Positions 1 to 8,679 of a stretch of DNA of 64,000 nt are shown here, in pieces. The translations under genes and the position numbers were made by a program. The stretch's first letter is position 1. Each line of letters begins with the position of its first letter. The DNA comes from Halorarius halobius (GTDB lineage: Archaea; Halobacteriota; Halobacteria; Halobacteriales; Haloarculaceae). The notes under the pieces were generated by a model. The model saw only the letters and a program-made list of their open reading frames with translations, made no database searches and was not told the origin of the DNA. The stretch spans positions 2,563,227 to 2,627,226 of the forward strand of contig NZ_CP101161.1 in assembly GCF_024298865.1 (NCBI RefSeq), in the 5' to 3' direction.

Positions 1-1
1 G

Positions 2-265
2 GCCTGGATGCTCTCGGGAGAACACCGCTGGGCGATGATGCACGGTGATTACAGCGTCACCGGCGTCGGCGTGTACGGCGAACCGGACGGGAGCGTCAAG
101 GCCACGCAGTTGTTCGCGGACAGGGAGAAGTTCGACCGGTTCGTGAACGCGAACACGACCGAGAAGTTCCGCGTACCGATAGCCGAGGAGGACCCGATGG
201 AAGACGAGAGCGGCCTTCCGCCGTATCCGTCGCGTCTCGGGCCGAACACGCCGAACGACGAGTGA
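2..265 (+). CDS. C-terminal end of a CAP/SCP-domain protein (5'-truncated by window edge)
   Basis: The open frame enters from the left edge of the window (frame of the AWM at position 2) and ends at the TGA at 263-265. The first visible residues, WMLSGEHRWAMM, followed by a VTGVGVYG segment and an ATQLFAD segment, match the closing part of CAP/SCP/PR-1 domains: a W-x-x-S-x-x-H-R motif, an I/V-G-V-G strand, then a T-Q-x-F strand. CAP proteins are usually extracytoplasmic and of unknown biochemical role in prokaryotes. The acidic tail after the domain is typical of haloarchaea. The N-terminal half, including any signal peptide, lies outside the window. It is convergent with glyA, with one base between the stops. 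The ATG at 8 is internal to the domain and is not the true start. Confidence 0.6.
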   Translation, partial: AWMLSGEHRWAMMHGDYSVTGVGVYGEPDGSVKATQLFADREKFDRFVNANTTEKFRVPIAEEDPMEDESGLPPYPSRLGPNTPNDE

Positions 266-266
266 C

Positions 267-1514
267 CTACTCGTACAGCGGGAACTCGTCGGTTAGCGCA
301 TCCACCTCGTCAGAGGCTTCGGCTTTCACGTCCCCGTCGTCCGGCGCGTCCACGACGCGAGCGATGACGTCACCGACCCGCTCCATCTCCGCTTCGCCCA
401 TTCCCCGCGTCGTCAGGCCCGGCGTCCCCGCCCGGATGCCCGAGGGGTTGAACGGCGAGCGCGTCTCTCCGGGAACGGTGTTGGCGTTCAACACCAGTCC
501 GACCTCTTCGAGCGCGTCCTCGGCCTCGCCACCGGTCGTATCCGGATGCGAGGGGCGGAGGTCCACTAGCACGAGGTGCGTATCAGTCCCGCCGGAGACG
601 AGTTCGAGGCCGTGGTCTTCGAGCGTCTCCCCGAGCGCCTTGGCGTTGTCGACGACCTGCTCGGCGTACTCGTCGAACTCGGGTTCCAGTGCCTCCTTGA
701 ACCCGACGGCCTTGCCGGCGATGTTGTGCATCAGGGGGCCGCCCTGTCCACCCGGGAACACCGCGGAATCGACGTCGTCGGCGTGTTCCTCGCTCGTCAT
801 GATGATGCCACCGCGACCGGCACGGATGGTCTTGTGCGTCGACCCCGTGACGAAGTCCGCGACGCCGACCGGCGACTCGTGGACGCCGGCGGCGACGAGC
901 CCGGTGATGTGAGCGATGTCGGCGAGGTGGTAGGCGTCGGCGGCGTCGGCGGCGGCCTGGACGCGCTCCCACTCGACCTCTCGGGGGTACGCCGAGTAGC
1001 CCGAGACGACGATGTCGGGGTCGAACTCCTCGGCCATCTCGCGGAGCCCCTCGTAGTCGAGATAGCCCGTCTCGGGGTCGACCTCGTACTGCTTCACGTC
1101 GTACAGTTGCCCGGTGAAGTTCGCCGGATGGCCGTGGCTGAGGTGCCCGCCGTGGCTGAGGTCCAGCGAGAGGATTTTGTCGCCCGGGTCGAGCATCGCC
1201 AGGTACACACCCATGTTCGCCTGGGTGCCGGAGTGTGGCTGGACGTTGACGTGCTCGGCGCCCCACAGCTCCGTTGCGCGCTCGATGGCCAACTGCTCGA
1301 TTTCGTCGGCGTACTCACAGCCAGCGTAGTAGCGCTTGCCTGGGTATCCCTCCGCGTACTTGTTCGTCAGTACCGAACCCTGTGCCTCCAGTACTGCCGG
1401 GGAGACGTGGTTCTCCGACGCGATCATCGCCAGCGTGTCCCGCTGTCGTTGGAGTTCGCCGTCCAGGGCGTCGGCGACCGCCGGGTCGACTGCGCGGACA
1501 GTCTCGTGGTTCAT
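267..1514 (-). CDS. glyA: Serine hydroxymethyltransferase
   Basis: 415-residue PLP enzyme that interconverts serine plus tetrahydrofolate and glycine plus methylene-tetrahydrofolate, the main source of one-carbon units. The N-terminal motif MIASENHVSP, the LSHGGHLSHG segment and the PLP-lysine motif GSTHKTIRAGRGG (Lys228) are diagnostic. Length is normal for the family. The ATG at 1514 is the first start upstream of the conserved core. The gene is divergent from the CHAT-domain gene, with about 106 bp between the two starts; a weak AT-rich element near 1540 could be its TATA box. No other folate gene is nearby. Confidence 0.97.
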   Translation of the reverse strand: MNHETVRAVDPAVADALDGELQRQRDTLAMIASENHVSPAVLEAQGSVLTNKYAEGYPGKRYYAGCEYADEIEQLAIERATELWGAEHVNVQPHSGTQANMGVYLAMLDPGDKILSLDLSHGGHLSHGHPANFTGQLYDVKQYEVDPETGYLDYEGLREMAEEFDPDIVVSGYSAYPREVEWERVQAAADAADAYHLADIAHITGLVAAGVHESPVGVADFVTGSTHKTIRAGRGGIIMTSEEHADDVDSAVFPGGQGGPLMHNIAGKAVGFKEALEPEFDEYAEQVVDNAKALGETLEDHGLELVSGGTDTHLVLVDLRPSHPDTTGGEAEDALEEVGLVLNANTVPGETRSPFNPSGIRAGTPGLTTRGMGEAEMERVGDVIARVVDAPDDGDVKAEASDEVDALTDEFPLYE

Positions 1515-1588
1515 ATTCGGGGGTTCGACTCCCCGGGCAAGAATCTACCCGTCTGCGGCAAGCGCCGCGACCCGACTTCCCCGTAACC

Positions 1589-1595
1589 ATTTAAG
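1589..1595 (+). promoter_or_regulatory. TATA box of CHAT-domain gene
   Basis: ATTTAAG, centred 29 nt before the ATG at 1621. This is the spacing expected for a haloarchaeal leaderless transcript and supports choosing that ATG over upstream in-frame starts. Confidence 0.55.
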
Positions 1596-1620
1596 CCGGA
1601 CGCGTGTGAGATACGGCCAC

Positions 1621-3603
1621 ATGGTCGAATGGGGGCTGGTGGAGGGGGGAATCAGGGCCGCGGCCCCCAGCGGTGCCGTGACTGTCGCCACCGACGGCTG
1701 GGACCCGACGCCGCCCGTCTGTTCGCTTCCGTACCCGGCCGAGGCGGCTGTCGCCGGTCGAACGGCCGGGCTGTCCGTGCCTGCGGAAGTGGCGACCATC
1801 GGTGTCGGTGACGGCACCCGAGCCGTCACGGACGAGGAACTCGGCGACGGCGAGTTCCTGCTGACGGCAGACGCGCCCGTCGAGACGCTCGCCCGGTTCC
1901 GCGGGCCCGCGACTCTGGCCTGCGATGGCGAGATGGTCCGACTCTCGTTCGACGACCAGCGGGTCGTGTCGCTTGGATTCCGGACGGAGCCGCCCGCGGC
2001 AGAGACGGTTGTGGTCCCCCCGACGCCCGCGGGCGTTGCCGCGGCGGTCACCGTAGCGGGCGCGTCGCTCGGGGACGCCGGCCCAGAGCGGTCGCGCCCG
2101 GCCCAGCGTCCCCGTCCACCGCTCGTCGAGTTCGAGGCGGGAGCGGCGGTCCCAGATGCGGACCGGCCGCTCGTGTTGCGGGTACCGGAGACACTCGAGA
2201 GCGTGCTCGTCGCGGCTCCGTTCGCGTACTACCTCGGCGCGGAGCTCGTCACGGAGCCCCGAGACGCGCCGCTGTTGACGGCTCCCTCCGTCGGGTTCGA
2301 GCGGCCGTACGGCGCACTGCCGGCGTTCGCCGGCGAGGTTGCGACGGACTGCCGGCGGGTGTTCTACATGGACTGTCTGGCCCGCGAGAGCCGGTTCGAC
2401 GGTGATATCGACCGCACTGCACTCTCGGAACTCGGTCTCGAGCCCGCGGCGGTGCGGGACGTCTCCCCTGCGGTCCGCTACTCGACGTATCTCGATGCAC
2501 CGTCGGGCGACGTGCCGTTGCCGCCGTGGCATCTCTCGACGTACGTCGAGGCGACGTACGAGCGGGCGCGCTCGCTTCCGTACCTGCTCGACCGGCTCTC
2601 GCTTGTGTACCCGGCGGAGGCGTCGGAGATGGAGCCACGCGATCTGCTGGCGTCCTCGCTGGACGACTTCTACCGTGGCGAGGTGGTGTCGGTGTCGCCC
2701 GTCGCGCCCGAACTCGGTGCCGGCACCGCTCACGCGTGGCTGGCACCCGGCGAACCCGTCGACGCGTTCAAGACCTCGACCCGCGCTCACGAGAACCGGC
2801 CTTACGGTGCCGACTCCGACGGCGGGCCCGCCCGTGTCGAACTCGTCGTGAACGACCCGGAGATGCTCGCCGAGACGAGCGTCGTCGACAGCTATCGGTC
2901 GTCGTCGCTTCCGCTCTCGGTCACCGTCCGGGAGTCGCTGTCGACGAGCGAACTCGCCCGCGTGCTGGAACGGGACGCCGACTTCCTCCATTTCGTCGGT
3001 CACTGCGAGGTGGAGGGGCTCCGGTGTCCCGACGGCCACCTCTCGGCGTCGTCGCTCGACCGTTCGGGGGCGACGACGTTTTTCCTGAACGCCTGTGGCT
3101 CGTACCGCGAGGGCGAACGACTCGTCGAGAAGGGGAGCGTGGCGGGCGGCGTCACGCTCGACCGGGTGCTCAACGAACAGGCGACTCGGGTGGGGACGGC
3201 GTTCGGCCGCTTGCTGGTCCACGGGTTCGGCATCGACCGCGCGCTGTCGCTGGCCCGTCGTCGCATCATGATGGGGCGCGACTACGCCGTCATCGGCGAC
3301 GGGACGTTCGCGCTCGGCGCGACCCCCGGCCGCCCGGCGGTCGTCGACGTCGAGTCCGACGAGGACGGTTACGCCGTCGAGTACGGCGTCACCGCGGCCC
3401 GAAACGCCGGGGCGACGTACCGCGACCCGCTCGGCGACCAGCGGCAACTGTACGGGGCACGCGTCCGCGACCGATTGGACGGTGACGCGCTCGCGTCACT
3501 GCTGGAGGCCCGGACCGCGCCCGTCGTGTTCGAGGGTGACCTCGAGTGGTCCGAGGACCTCGCCGAGACGGTCCGCGGGACCGATGCGGCTCACGAGCCG
3601 TAA
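1621..3603 (+). CDS. Stand-alone CHAT-domain (caspase-like) protein
   Basis: 660 residues. The C-terminal part carries the two signature blocks of CHAT proteases (clan CD, caspase/separase fold): HFVGHCE with His461 and FFLNACGS with Cys492, the expected His-Cys dyad after hydrophobic strands. After the Cys block comes a G-x-V-x-L-D-R-V helix and the closing YAVIGDGTF strand, as in CHAT domains. The first ~430 residues match no family I recognise; they are acidic and Pro/Ala-rich, with no signal peptide or membrane segment. I chose the ATG at 1621 because a TATA box lies 29 nt upstream; an in-frame opening extends back to 1336 but overlaps glyA antisense. CHAT proteins elsewhere are peptidases in regulated proteolysis or immunity (for example Csx29 in Craspase), but there is no CRISPR or gasdermin neighbour here, so the role is unknown. 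It ends 81 bp before tbsP. Confidence 0.75.
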   Translation: MVEWGLVEGGIRAAAPSGAVTVATDGWDPTPPVCSLPYPAEAAVAGRTAGLSVPAEVATIGVGDGTRAVTDEELGDGEFLLTADAPVETLARFRGPATLACDGEMVRLSFDDQRVVSLGFRTEPPAAETVVVPPTPAGVAAAVTVAGASLGDAGPERSRPAQRPRPPLVEFEAGAAVPDADRPLVLRVPETLESVLVAAPFAYYLGAELVTEPRDAPLLTAPSVGFERPYGALPAFAGEVATDCRRVFYMDCLARESRFDGDIDRTALSELGLEPAAVRDVSPAVRYSTYLDAPSGDVPLPPWHLSTYVEATYERARSLPYLLDRLSLVYPAEASEMEPRDLLASSLDDFYRGEVVSVSPVAPELGAGTAHAWLAPGEPVDAFKTSTRAHENRPYGADSDGGPARVELVVNDPEMLAETSVVDSYRSSSLPLSVTVRESLSTSELARVLERDADFLHFVGHCEVEGLRCPDGHLSASSLDRSGATTFFLNACGSYREGERLVEKGSVAGGVTLDRVLNEQATRVGTAFGRLLVHGFGIDRALSLARRRIMMGRDYAVIGDGTFALGATPGRPAVVDVESDEDGYAVEYGVTAARNAGATYRDPLGDQRQLYGARVRDRLDGDALASLLEARTAPVVFEGDLEWSEDLAETVRGTDAAHEP

Positions 3604-3614
3604 CTCGGGAGGGG

Positions 3615-3661
3615 TTTAAATAGGTGGAACTCCTTTTCACATCACAAGGCCACTAATATTA
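3615..3661 (+). promoter_or_regulatory. Promoter region of tbsP with two TATA-like elements
   Basis: TAATATTA at 3654-3661 lies 27 nt before the ATG at 3685 and is the likely TATA box. A second AT-rich element, TTTAAATA at 3615-3622, sits 40 bp further upstream and could be an alternative TATA box or part of an operator. The whole stretch is far more AT-rich than its surroundings. Confidence 0.5.
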
Positions 3662-3684
3662 ACTCCGATGGCCACTTGAGACAC

Positions 3685-4509
3685 ATGACCATAGACGCGA
3701 ACCTGCTCGAACCGACGGTCGCCGACGTCCTCCGCGAGGCGGTGGAGTCGGCGGATGAGGAACTGTACGTGGTGAACCCCTCGGTAGAGACGCTGACGGA
3801 ACTTCTGGACGTGCTCGCGGCCGCCGACGTCACCGCTTCGGTGTCCGTGCTCGCGGCGCCGGGCGTGCTGAAGGATGTCACCGACGACTTCAAACTCGCC
3901 AGCACGGCCGCCGACCTGCGTGACGCCGACCAGCTCGACCTGTTCGAATACGAGTCGAGCGACAACACGCTACTCGTGACGGCCGACTCCGTGGTCGCCG
4001 TCGTCGAGGCCGGCGACCGGGTCGCCGGGCTCGCTACCGGCGACGAGGAGTTCATCGAGAGCGCACACCAGCAGTACGCGGACGCCACGGCGGCCGCCGA
4101 GCCGTTCGGCCTCCGGACGCCCGGCATCACCCGCGTTCGCGACTCGCTTCGCGAGGGCCTCGGCGAGGCAACCGCCGCCGACTTCGACGGCGTGCTCGAC
4201 TCACTCGAGACGGCCCGCGGCGACGGCGACGGCCTCGACGAGGTGACCATCTCGCTTCTGGTCGCCGCCAAGAACGAGGAACTGCTGTACGACATCTCGA
4301 AGTGGGGCGAGGACGTGGGCATCGCCTCGAAGGCGACGTTCTCCCGCACCAAGACGAAACTGGAGGAGGCGGGCCTCATCGACACCGAGAAGGTGCCCAT
4401 CGACGTGGGCCGTCCCCGACTCCGCCTGAAACTCGGCGACGAACGGCTGGCGGACGCCGACTCCGACGAACTCGCCTCCGTCGCGCAGTCCGTTCTGGCG
4501 AAGGCCTGA
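3685..4509 (+). CDS. tbsP: TbsP-family transcriptional regulator
   Basis: 274 residues. The C-terminal winged-helix region is the most conserved part: EVTISLLVAAKNEELLYDIS and then KWGEDVGIASKATFSRTK with LIDTEKVPIDVGRPRLRLK. I recognise this from the haloarchaeal TbsP family, which in Haloferax volcanii works with TrmB in glucose-responsive control of gluconeogenic genes such as the GAPDH gene. The N-terminal ~150 residues form an acidic alpha/beta domain of unknown ligand. The ATG at 3685 is preferred over the in-frame TTG at 3676 because it fits the TATA spacing. Nothing near it is an obvious glycolytic target except enolase 36 kb away. Family assignment is from memory of the family sequence. 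Confidence 0.8.
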   Translation: MTIDANLLEPTVADVLREAVESADEELYVVNPSVETLTELLDVLAAADVTASVSVLAAPGVLKDVTDDFKLASTAADLRDADQLDLFEYESSDNTLLVTADSVVAVVEAGDRVAGLATGDEEFIESAHQQYADATAAAEPFGLRTPGITRVRDSLREGLGEATAADFDGVLDSLETARGDGDGLDEVTISLLVAAKNEELLYDISKWGEDVGIASKATFSRTKTKLEEAGLIDTEKVPIDVGRPRLRLKLGDERLADADSDELASVAQSVLAKA

Positions 4510-4564
4510 GACCGCGCTCCCGTCGCCACCGGGGTTTTTCTCCCGGCCGCACCTCCCGTGAGCC

Positions 4565-6277
4565 ATGCACGTCGGAATCGTCGGTAGCGGGCCGGCCGCC
4601 GAGGCCGCCCGTGACGGCATCGAAGACGCCGCGAGTCGGGTGTCCGCGGTCGGGCCGGACGCCGTCGGTCAGGTCGACCTCGCCGTCGTCGTCGGCCCCG
4701 TCGGCGCACCGGGGTTCGACGCCGCCACCGACGCCGCTCGAGCCGCCGAGACGCCGTGGCTGGCGGTCGAACTCGGCGGCGTGGGCGGTCGACCGCTCGC
4801 GGACGTCGAGGCCGCCGTCTCCGGGTTCGCACCCGGACAGGGCTGTTTCGACTGTCTGCGGACGCGGGTCGCCGCGGTGGCGGAGGGCGCTGACGAGGAG
4901 CCGACGCCGGCCGACGCGGACGCGCGGTTCGCGGGCGCCGTCGCCGGCCGCGAGGCGACGCGACTGCTCGACGGCGAGCCCTCGCCCGTACTCGGGGGCG
5001 TCATCGAGGTACCCCACGCCCAGCGGGAGTTCCTTCCCGTCCCGGGGTGTGACTGCGACCCCGGCCGCGACGGTGGGCTGACCCGCGAGCACGCGCCTCG
5101 GGACCTCGATGCGGCGCTGGCGGCCGCCGAGCGCGCGCTCGACCCCCGGGTCGGCGTCGTGACCGAGGTCGGCGAAGCGGAGTCGTGGCCCGCACCGTAC
5201 TACCTCGCGTCGCTGGCGGACACCTCCGGGTTCTCGGACGCGACCGCGAGCGCGGCCGCGGCCGGCGTCGCCGCCGACTGGAACGCCGCGTTCATGAAGG
5301 CGCTCGGGGAGGCGCTGGAACGGTACGCGGCGGGCGTCTACCGCACGGCCGAGTTCGGGCGGGCGGCCGCCGACGAGGTACCCGCCGCGGTGCCGCCGTC
5401 CACGTTCGTGACGGCGCCGTCGTTCACGCCGGGACCGGAGCCCCCGCTGTGGACGCCCGGCGAGCATCTCGGCTCGGGAACACGGGTCCACCTGCCCGCG
5501 GAGTTCGTCGCGTTCCCCCCGCCGGAGGTACGACACCGCCCGGCCATCACGACGGGACTGGGTCTCGGCAACGGTGGCGTCGAGGCCCTGCTGTCCGGGC
5601 TGTACGAGGTGGTCGAGCGCGACGCCGCGATGCTGTCGTGGTACTCGACGTTCGACCCTCTGGGGCTGGACGTGGCCGACGAGGGGTTCGGGACGCTGGC
5701 TCGGCGGGCCCGTTCGGAAGACCTGTCCGTGACGGCGCTTCTGCTGACGCAGGACGTGGACGTGCCCGTCGTCGCCGCGTGCGTCCACCGCGAGGGCGAC
5801 TGGCCGCGGTTCGCCGCCGGGATGAGCGCGGACCTCGACCCCGCGGTGGCCGCGCGTGGCGCGCTGGCGGAAGCGCTCCAGAACTGGATGGAGCTACGTG
5901 GCATGGGCCGTGACGACGCGAGCGAGGAGTCGGGCGCCATCGGCCACTACGCCGGCTTCCCCGACTCGGCCCGGGCGTTCGTCGACCCGGAGACGACGGT
6001 GCCCGCCTCGTCGGTCGGGCCGGACGAGTCGTTCGACGGCGAGGCGGAGCTGTCGGAACTCGTGGCGCGGGTCACGGACGCGGGACTGGACCCGTACGCG
6101 AGTCGACTGACGACCCGCGACATCGAATCGCTGGGGTTCGAAGCGGCCCGGGTCGTCGTGCCGAGCGCACAACCGCTGTTCACCGACGACGCTTACTTCG
6201 GCGAGCGGGCCGAGCGCGTCCCCGCCGAGATGGGGTTCGAGCCACGCCTTGAGCGCGACCACCACCCGTTCCCGTGA
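4565..6277 (+). CDS. YcaO-family (TOMM cyclodehydratase-like) protein with N-terminal E1-like domain
   Basis: 570 residues. The N-terminal ~200 residues look like a Rossmann/E1-like domain (GIVGSGPAAEAA) carrying two cysteine pairs, C94-x2-C97 (GCFDCL) and C162-x-C164 (GCDCDPG), as in the zinc tetrad of cyclodehydratase C proteins. The rest is a YcaO domain with the ATP-site motifs GEALERYAAG (E249, E252, R253), GLYEVVERDA and ALQNWMELRG. The protein ends in HHPFP, resembling the C-terminal Pro-x-Pro tail of azoline-forming YcaO proteins. YcaO enzymes use ATP to activate a peptide backbone amide, giving azolines, thioamides or amidines. No dehydrogenase, TfuA or recognisable precursor peptide is adjacent. 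It follows tbsP by 55 bp on the same strand. The substrate cannot be named. Confidence 0.85.
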   Translation: MHVGIVGSGPAAEAARDGIEDAASRVSAVGPDAVGQVDLAVVVGPVGAPGFDAATDAARAAETPWLAVELGGVGGRPLADVEAAVSGFAPGQGCFDCLRTRVAAVAEGADEEPTPADADARFAGAVAGREATRLLDGEPSPVLGGVIEVPHAQREFLPVPGCDCDPGRDGGLTREHAPRDLDAALAAAERALDPRVGVVTEVGEAESWPAPYYLASLADTSGFSDATASAAAAGVAADWNAAFMKALGEALERYAAGVYRTAEFGRAAADEVPAAVPPSTFVTAPSFTPGPEPPLWTPGEHLGSGTRVHLPAEFVAFPPPEVRHRPAITTGLGLGNGGVEALLSGLYEVVERDAAMLSWYSTFDPLGLDVADEGFGTLARRARSEDLSVTALLLTQDVDVPVVAACVHREGDWPRFAAGMSADLDPAVAARGALAEALQNWMELRGMGRDDASEESGAIGHYAGFPDSARAFVDPETTVPASSVGPDESFDGEAELSELVARVTDAGLDPYASRLTTRDIESLGFEAARVVVPSAQPLFTDDAYFGERAERVPAEMGFEPRLERDHHPFP

Positions 6278-6287
6278 CCGGCAGTAG

Positions 6288-6294
6288 GTTTTAG
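6288..6294 (+). promoter_or_regulatory. TATA box of DUF2892 gene
   Basis: GTTTTAG centred 28 nt before the ATG at 6319. The spacing favours 6319 over the in-frame ATG at 6310. Confidence 0.45.
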
Positions 6295-6318
6295 GCGATT
6301 GGGGCAGAAATGCAACGT

Positions 6319-6555
6319 ATGGACAAGAACGTGGGTGGCATGGACCGGAACGCGCGACTCGTGGTCGGCCCCGTGCTCGCGGTGGTGGGACTCGTCCTGC
6401 TGGCGGGGCTGGTGAGCATCGGCCAGGGGATGCTGTACACCGTCGTGGTCCCGGCGCTCCTGCTGGTGGTCGGCGTCGTGCTGTCGGTGACCGGGTACAC
6501 GCAGAAGTGCCCGCTGAACAGCCTGCTCGGCGTGAACACCTGCCCGGCGCGTTAG
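6319..6555 (+). CDS. DUF2892 (YgaP-type transmembrane domain) small membrane protein
   Basis: 78 residues starting [13 protein letters not shown], the usual opening of DUF2892 proteins, then two hydrophobic segments (around residues 13-33 and 37-57) and a tail with [13 protein letters not shown]. This is the stand-alone form of the membrane domain that is fused to rhodanese in YgaP; the function of the stand-alone form is unknown. The two cysteines in the tail are part of the family consensus. It has its own TATA-like box. It is convergent with the DUF63 gene and overlaps it by 4 bp at the stops. Confidence 0.8.
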   Translation: MDKNVGGMDRNARLVVGPVLAVVGLVLLAGLVSIGQGMLYTVVVPALLLVVGVVLSVTGYTQKCPLNSLLGVNTCPAR

Positions 6556-7739
6556 ATACCGAAGGTGGCCCGGAGCATGTCCCGGCTCCCGGGCCCGAGC
6601 CCGACTGCGAGAATCGCCACCAGTAGCAGAATCGCGTAGCGCGGCTCCTCCTCGAATATCGTCTCGTCGAACACCCAGACGACGGCGGTGGCGGCGACGA
6701 GTTTCACGACCAGGAACGGCCACGAGGTGCCGACGAGTTCCGAGAGCCACGCCGGCTGGACTGCCTGCGTGGCGTCGATGATGAACCGGTTGACCGGGTG
6801 TTTCGCGCCGTACCGGACCGGGACGCCGATGGCACCTATCCAGTCGGCGGCGATGACGTTCGCCACGCCGTCGACCGCGTGGCCGAACAGCACCACGAGA
6901 CCGATCAGCCCGGTGCCCTCGTTGATTTCGGGCTTGTAGCGGTCGACACCGCGGTAGACGGCGTACGCGAGGACTGCGGCGATGCCGAGCGTGAGGCCGG
7001 TCATCTGGGGGTAGAACCCCGCGCCTTCGACGGTGCCCGCGAGTTCGGTCAACACGAAGTACGCGAGGAAGCCGACGGTGACCACGACGCTGAGCCAGCC
7101 GAACGCGAACAGGGGCCGGTCGTAGCTCTCGACGGTGCCCCGGCGCGCGGCCACCACCGCCGCGGTCAGCGCCGCCAGCGTGACGCCGAAGACGGTGAAG
7201 TAGATGATGGGCGAGATGATGAGCGTGTTCCACGGGTACGCGAGCACGGCGTCGACGCCCTGCGGGATGGCGTCGTTGGCGTCCTCGACGACCCGGAGCG
7301 CGCCGCCGAAGAACATGAACGGCACCAGCGCGTAAAACAGCGTCTTCGTGCGCCCGACTTCCAGCCGCTCCAGCAGGTCCAGCAGGCCGACGAGGAAGAA
7401 GATGAGCGTGAGCGCGTACCCGATCTCGGAGACGACGGTGTAGCCGGGTTCCGCGACGGGGCGGGCGCCGCTGTCGGCGGCGGCACACTGCGCCTGCGAG
7501 TAGACCAGTTCGGGCCCTCCCGGTTGCATCACCGCACAGACGGCGTTGTTGGCGTCGGCGAACACCGGTCCCCAGAAGTAGTGCCAGAGGAACCGGTCCC
7601 AGACCAACTCGGGGGCGACGAGGTAGCCGAGGGCGAACGCGGCGACGACGGCCGCGGCCGTCGCTAGCCACGCCTGCCCGCGGTCCCATCCGAACGGGTT
7701 CGGGATGGGGGAGGAACTCGACTCGGTGGGGCTCGACAT
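6552..7739 (-). CDS. DUF63 family multispanning membrane protein
   Basis: 395 residues with about eight to nine hydrophobic segments and the [13 protein letters not shown] motif that marks the archaeal DUF63 family (integral membrane proteins of unknown function). A roughly 50-residue segment with two Cys between the first TM helices (around [12 protein letters not shown] and AQCAAADSG) may be extracellular and disulfide-bonded. I chose the ATG at 7739 (MSSPTESSS), since the upstream in-frame ATG at 7796 adds a Pro/Gly/Arg segment unlike the family. It is downstream of, and possibly co-transcribed with, the inositol-phosphatase-like gene on the same strand (81 bp gap). Confidence 0.85.
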   Translation of the reverse strand: MSSPTESSSSPIPNPFGWDRGQAWLATAAAVVAAFALGYLVAPELVWDRFLWHYFWGPVFADANNAVCAVMQPGGPELVYSQAQCAAADSGARPVAEPGYTVVSEIGYALTLIFFLVGLLDLLERLEVGRTKTLFYALVPFMFFGGALRVVEDANDAIPQGVDAVLAYPWNTLIISPIIYFTVFGVTLAALTAAVVAARRGTVESYDRPLFAFGWLSVVVTVGFLAYFVLTELAGTVEGAGFYPQMTGLTLGIAAVLAYAVYRGVDRYKPEINEGTGLIGLVVLFGHAVDGVANVIAADWIGAIGVPVRYGAKHPVNRFIIDATQAVQPAWLSELVGTSWPFLVVKLVAATAVVWVFDETIFEEEPRYAILLLVAILAVGLGPGSRDMLRATFGI

Positions 7740-7820
7740 ACCCGGGGGACCGTATCCCGCGGGTTTCAGGGTTCCGATACCCCGCGTCGGTCGCACACGA
7801 CCCCGCGGCCGGCGGTCGCG

Positions 7821-8615
7821 TCAGGCGTCGATGTTGCGGGCCGCCTCGAGCAGTTCGTCGTGAGCCTCGCCGTTGGAGGCGACCAGCCCCTCGGTCGCGT
7901 GGGTCCACCGCTCGCCGTCGAGCCCGGTGACGCGGCCCCCCGCCTGCTCGACCATGAACGCGCCGGCGACGGTGTCCCACGGGTTCGCGTCGACGTTCGT
8001 GACTGCGCCGTCGAGTTGGCCGGCGGCGACCATCGACAGCACCAGTTGTGCGCTCCCGAACCGCCGAACGTCTCCGAACCGCTCCACGAGTTCTCGGCAG
8101 GCCGCGGCGTACTCGTCGCGGCGCGTCCGGTCCCACCAGACGGTCGGCGCGACGGCGAACGTCTCGGGATCGGTCCGGTCGCTGACGCCGACCGGGTCGC
8201 CGTTCAGATACGTTCCGTCGGCGTCGGCGGTGTAGGTGTCACCGAGGACCGGCGCGACGTTGGCCGCGGCGACGGCCTCGCCGTCCCGGACGGCGGCGAC
8301 GCTGGTCACCCACGTCGGCAGGTCCCGCACGAAGTTGTTCGTCCCGTCGACGGGGTCGATTATCCAGGCCGCCCCCTCGTCTGGCACCTGCTTCAACTCG
8401 TCGGCCTCCTCGCCGACGATGGCGTCTTCCTCGTACTCGTCTCGGATGGCCGCGACTACCTGCCGCTGGGCGTCGTGGTCGGCGCGGGTCACCACGTCCG
8501 TCTTGCCGTCCTTCGTCTCGACGTCGACGTCGCGCCGGAACAGCCCCTCGGCGACGGCCCCCCCGGCACGGGCCGCCCGCTCCGCGAGGTCGGCGCGGCT
8601 TCCGCTGTCGCTCAT
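7821..8615 (-). CDS. Inositol monophosphatase / fructose-1,6-bisphosphatase family protein
   Basis: 264 residues. The metal-binding motifs of the Li-sensitive Mg-dependent phosphatase superfamily are all present: GEEADE, WIIDPVDGTNNF and, near the C-terminus, ANPWDTVAGAFMVEQAGG. Archaeal members hydrolyse inositol-1-phosphate and often fructose-1,6-bisphosphate; sequence alone does not separate the two activities. The ATG at 8615 is preferred to the in-frame GTG at 8621. It is divergent from the small gene at 8680. Confidence 0.9.
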   Translation of the reverse strand: MSDSGSRADLAERAARAGGAVAEGLFRRDVDVETKDGKTDVVTRADHDAQRQVVAAIRDEYEEDAIVGEEADELKQVPDEGAAWIIDPVDGTNNFVRDLPTWVTSVAAVRDGEAVAAANVAPVLGDTYTADADGTYLNGDPVGVSDRTDPETFAVAPTVWWDRTRRDEYAAACRELVERFGDVRRFGSAQLVLSMVAAGQLDGAVTNVDANPWDTVAGAFMVEQAGGRVTGLDGERWTHATEGLVASNGEAHDELLEAARNIDA

Positions 8616-8679
8616 GTTCACGCTGGCGGTCGGTGGGCCAAATGGTCACCGATTTGTCCGTGGCCCACGGTTTGGATAC

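Noticed and set aside
262..912. Long Ser/Thr-rich frame opposite glyA
   Set aside because: Antisense shadow of serine hydroxymethyltransferase; composition (Ser, Thr, Pro-rich) is what the reverse strand of haloarchaeal codons produces.
1336..1620. N-terminal extension of the CHAT protein back to 1336
   Set aside because: The extension lies antisense inside glyA; the TATA box at 1589-1595 supports the start at 1621.
6193..8136. 647-codon minus-strand frame spanning the DUF2892, DUF63 and phosphatase genes
   Set aside because: Arg/Gly/Pro-rich and crosses three well-supported genes; a GC-driven open frame, not a gene.
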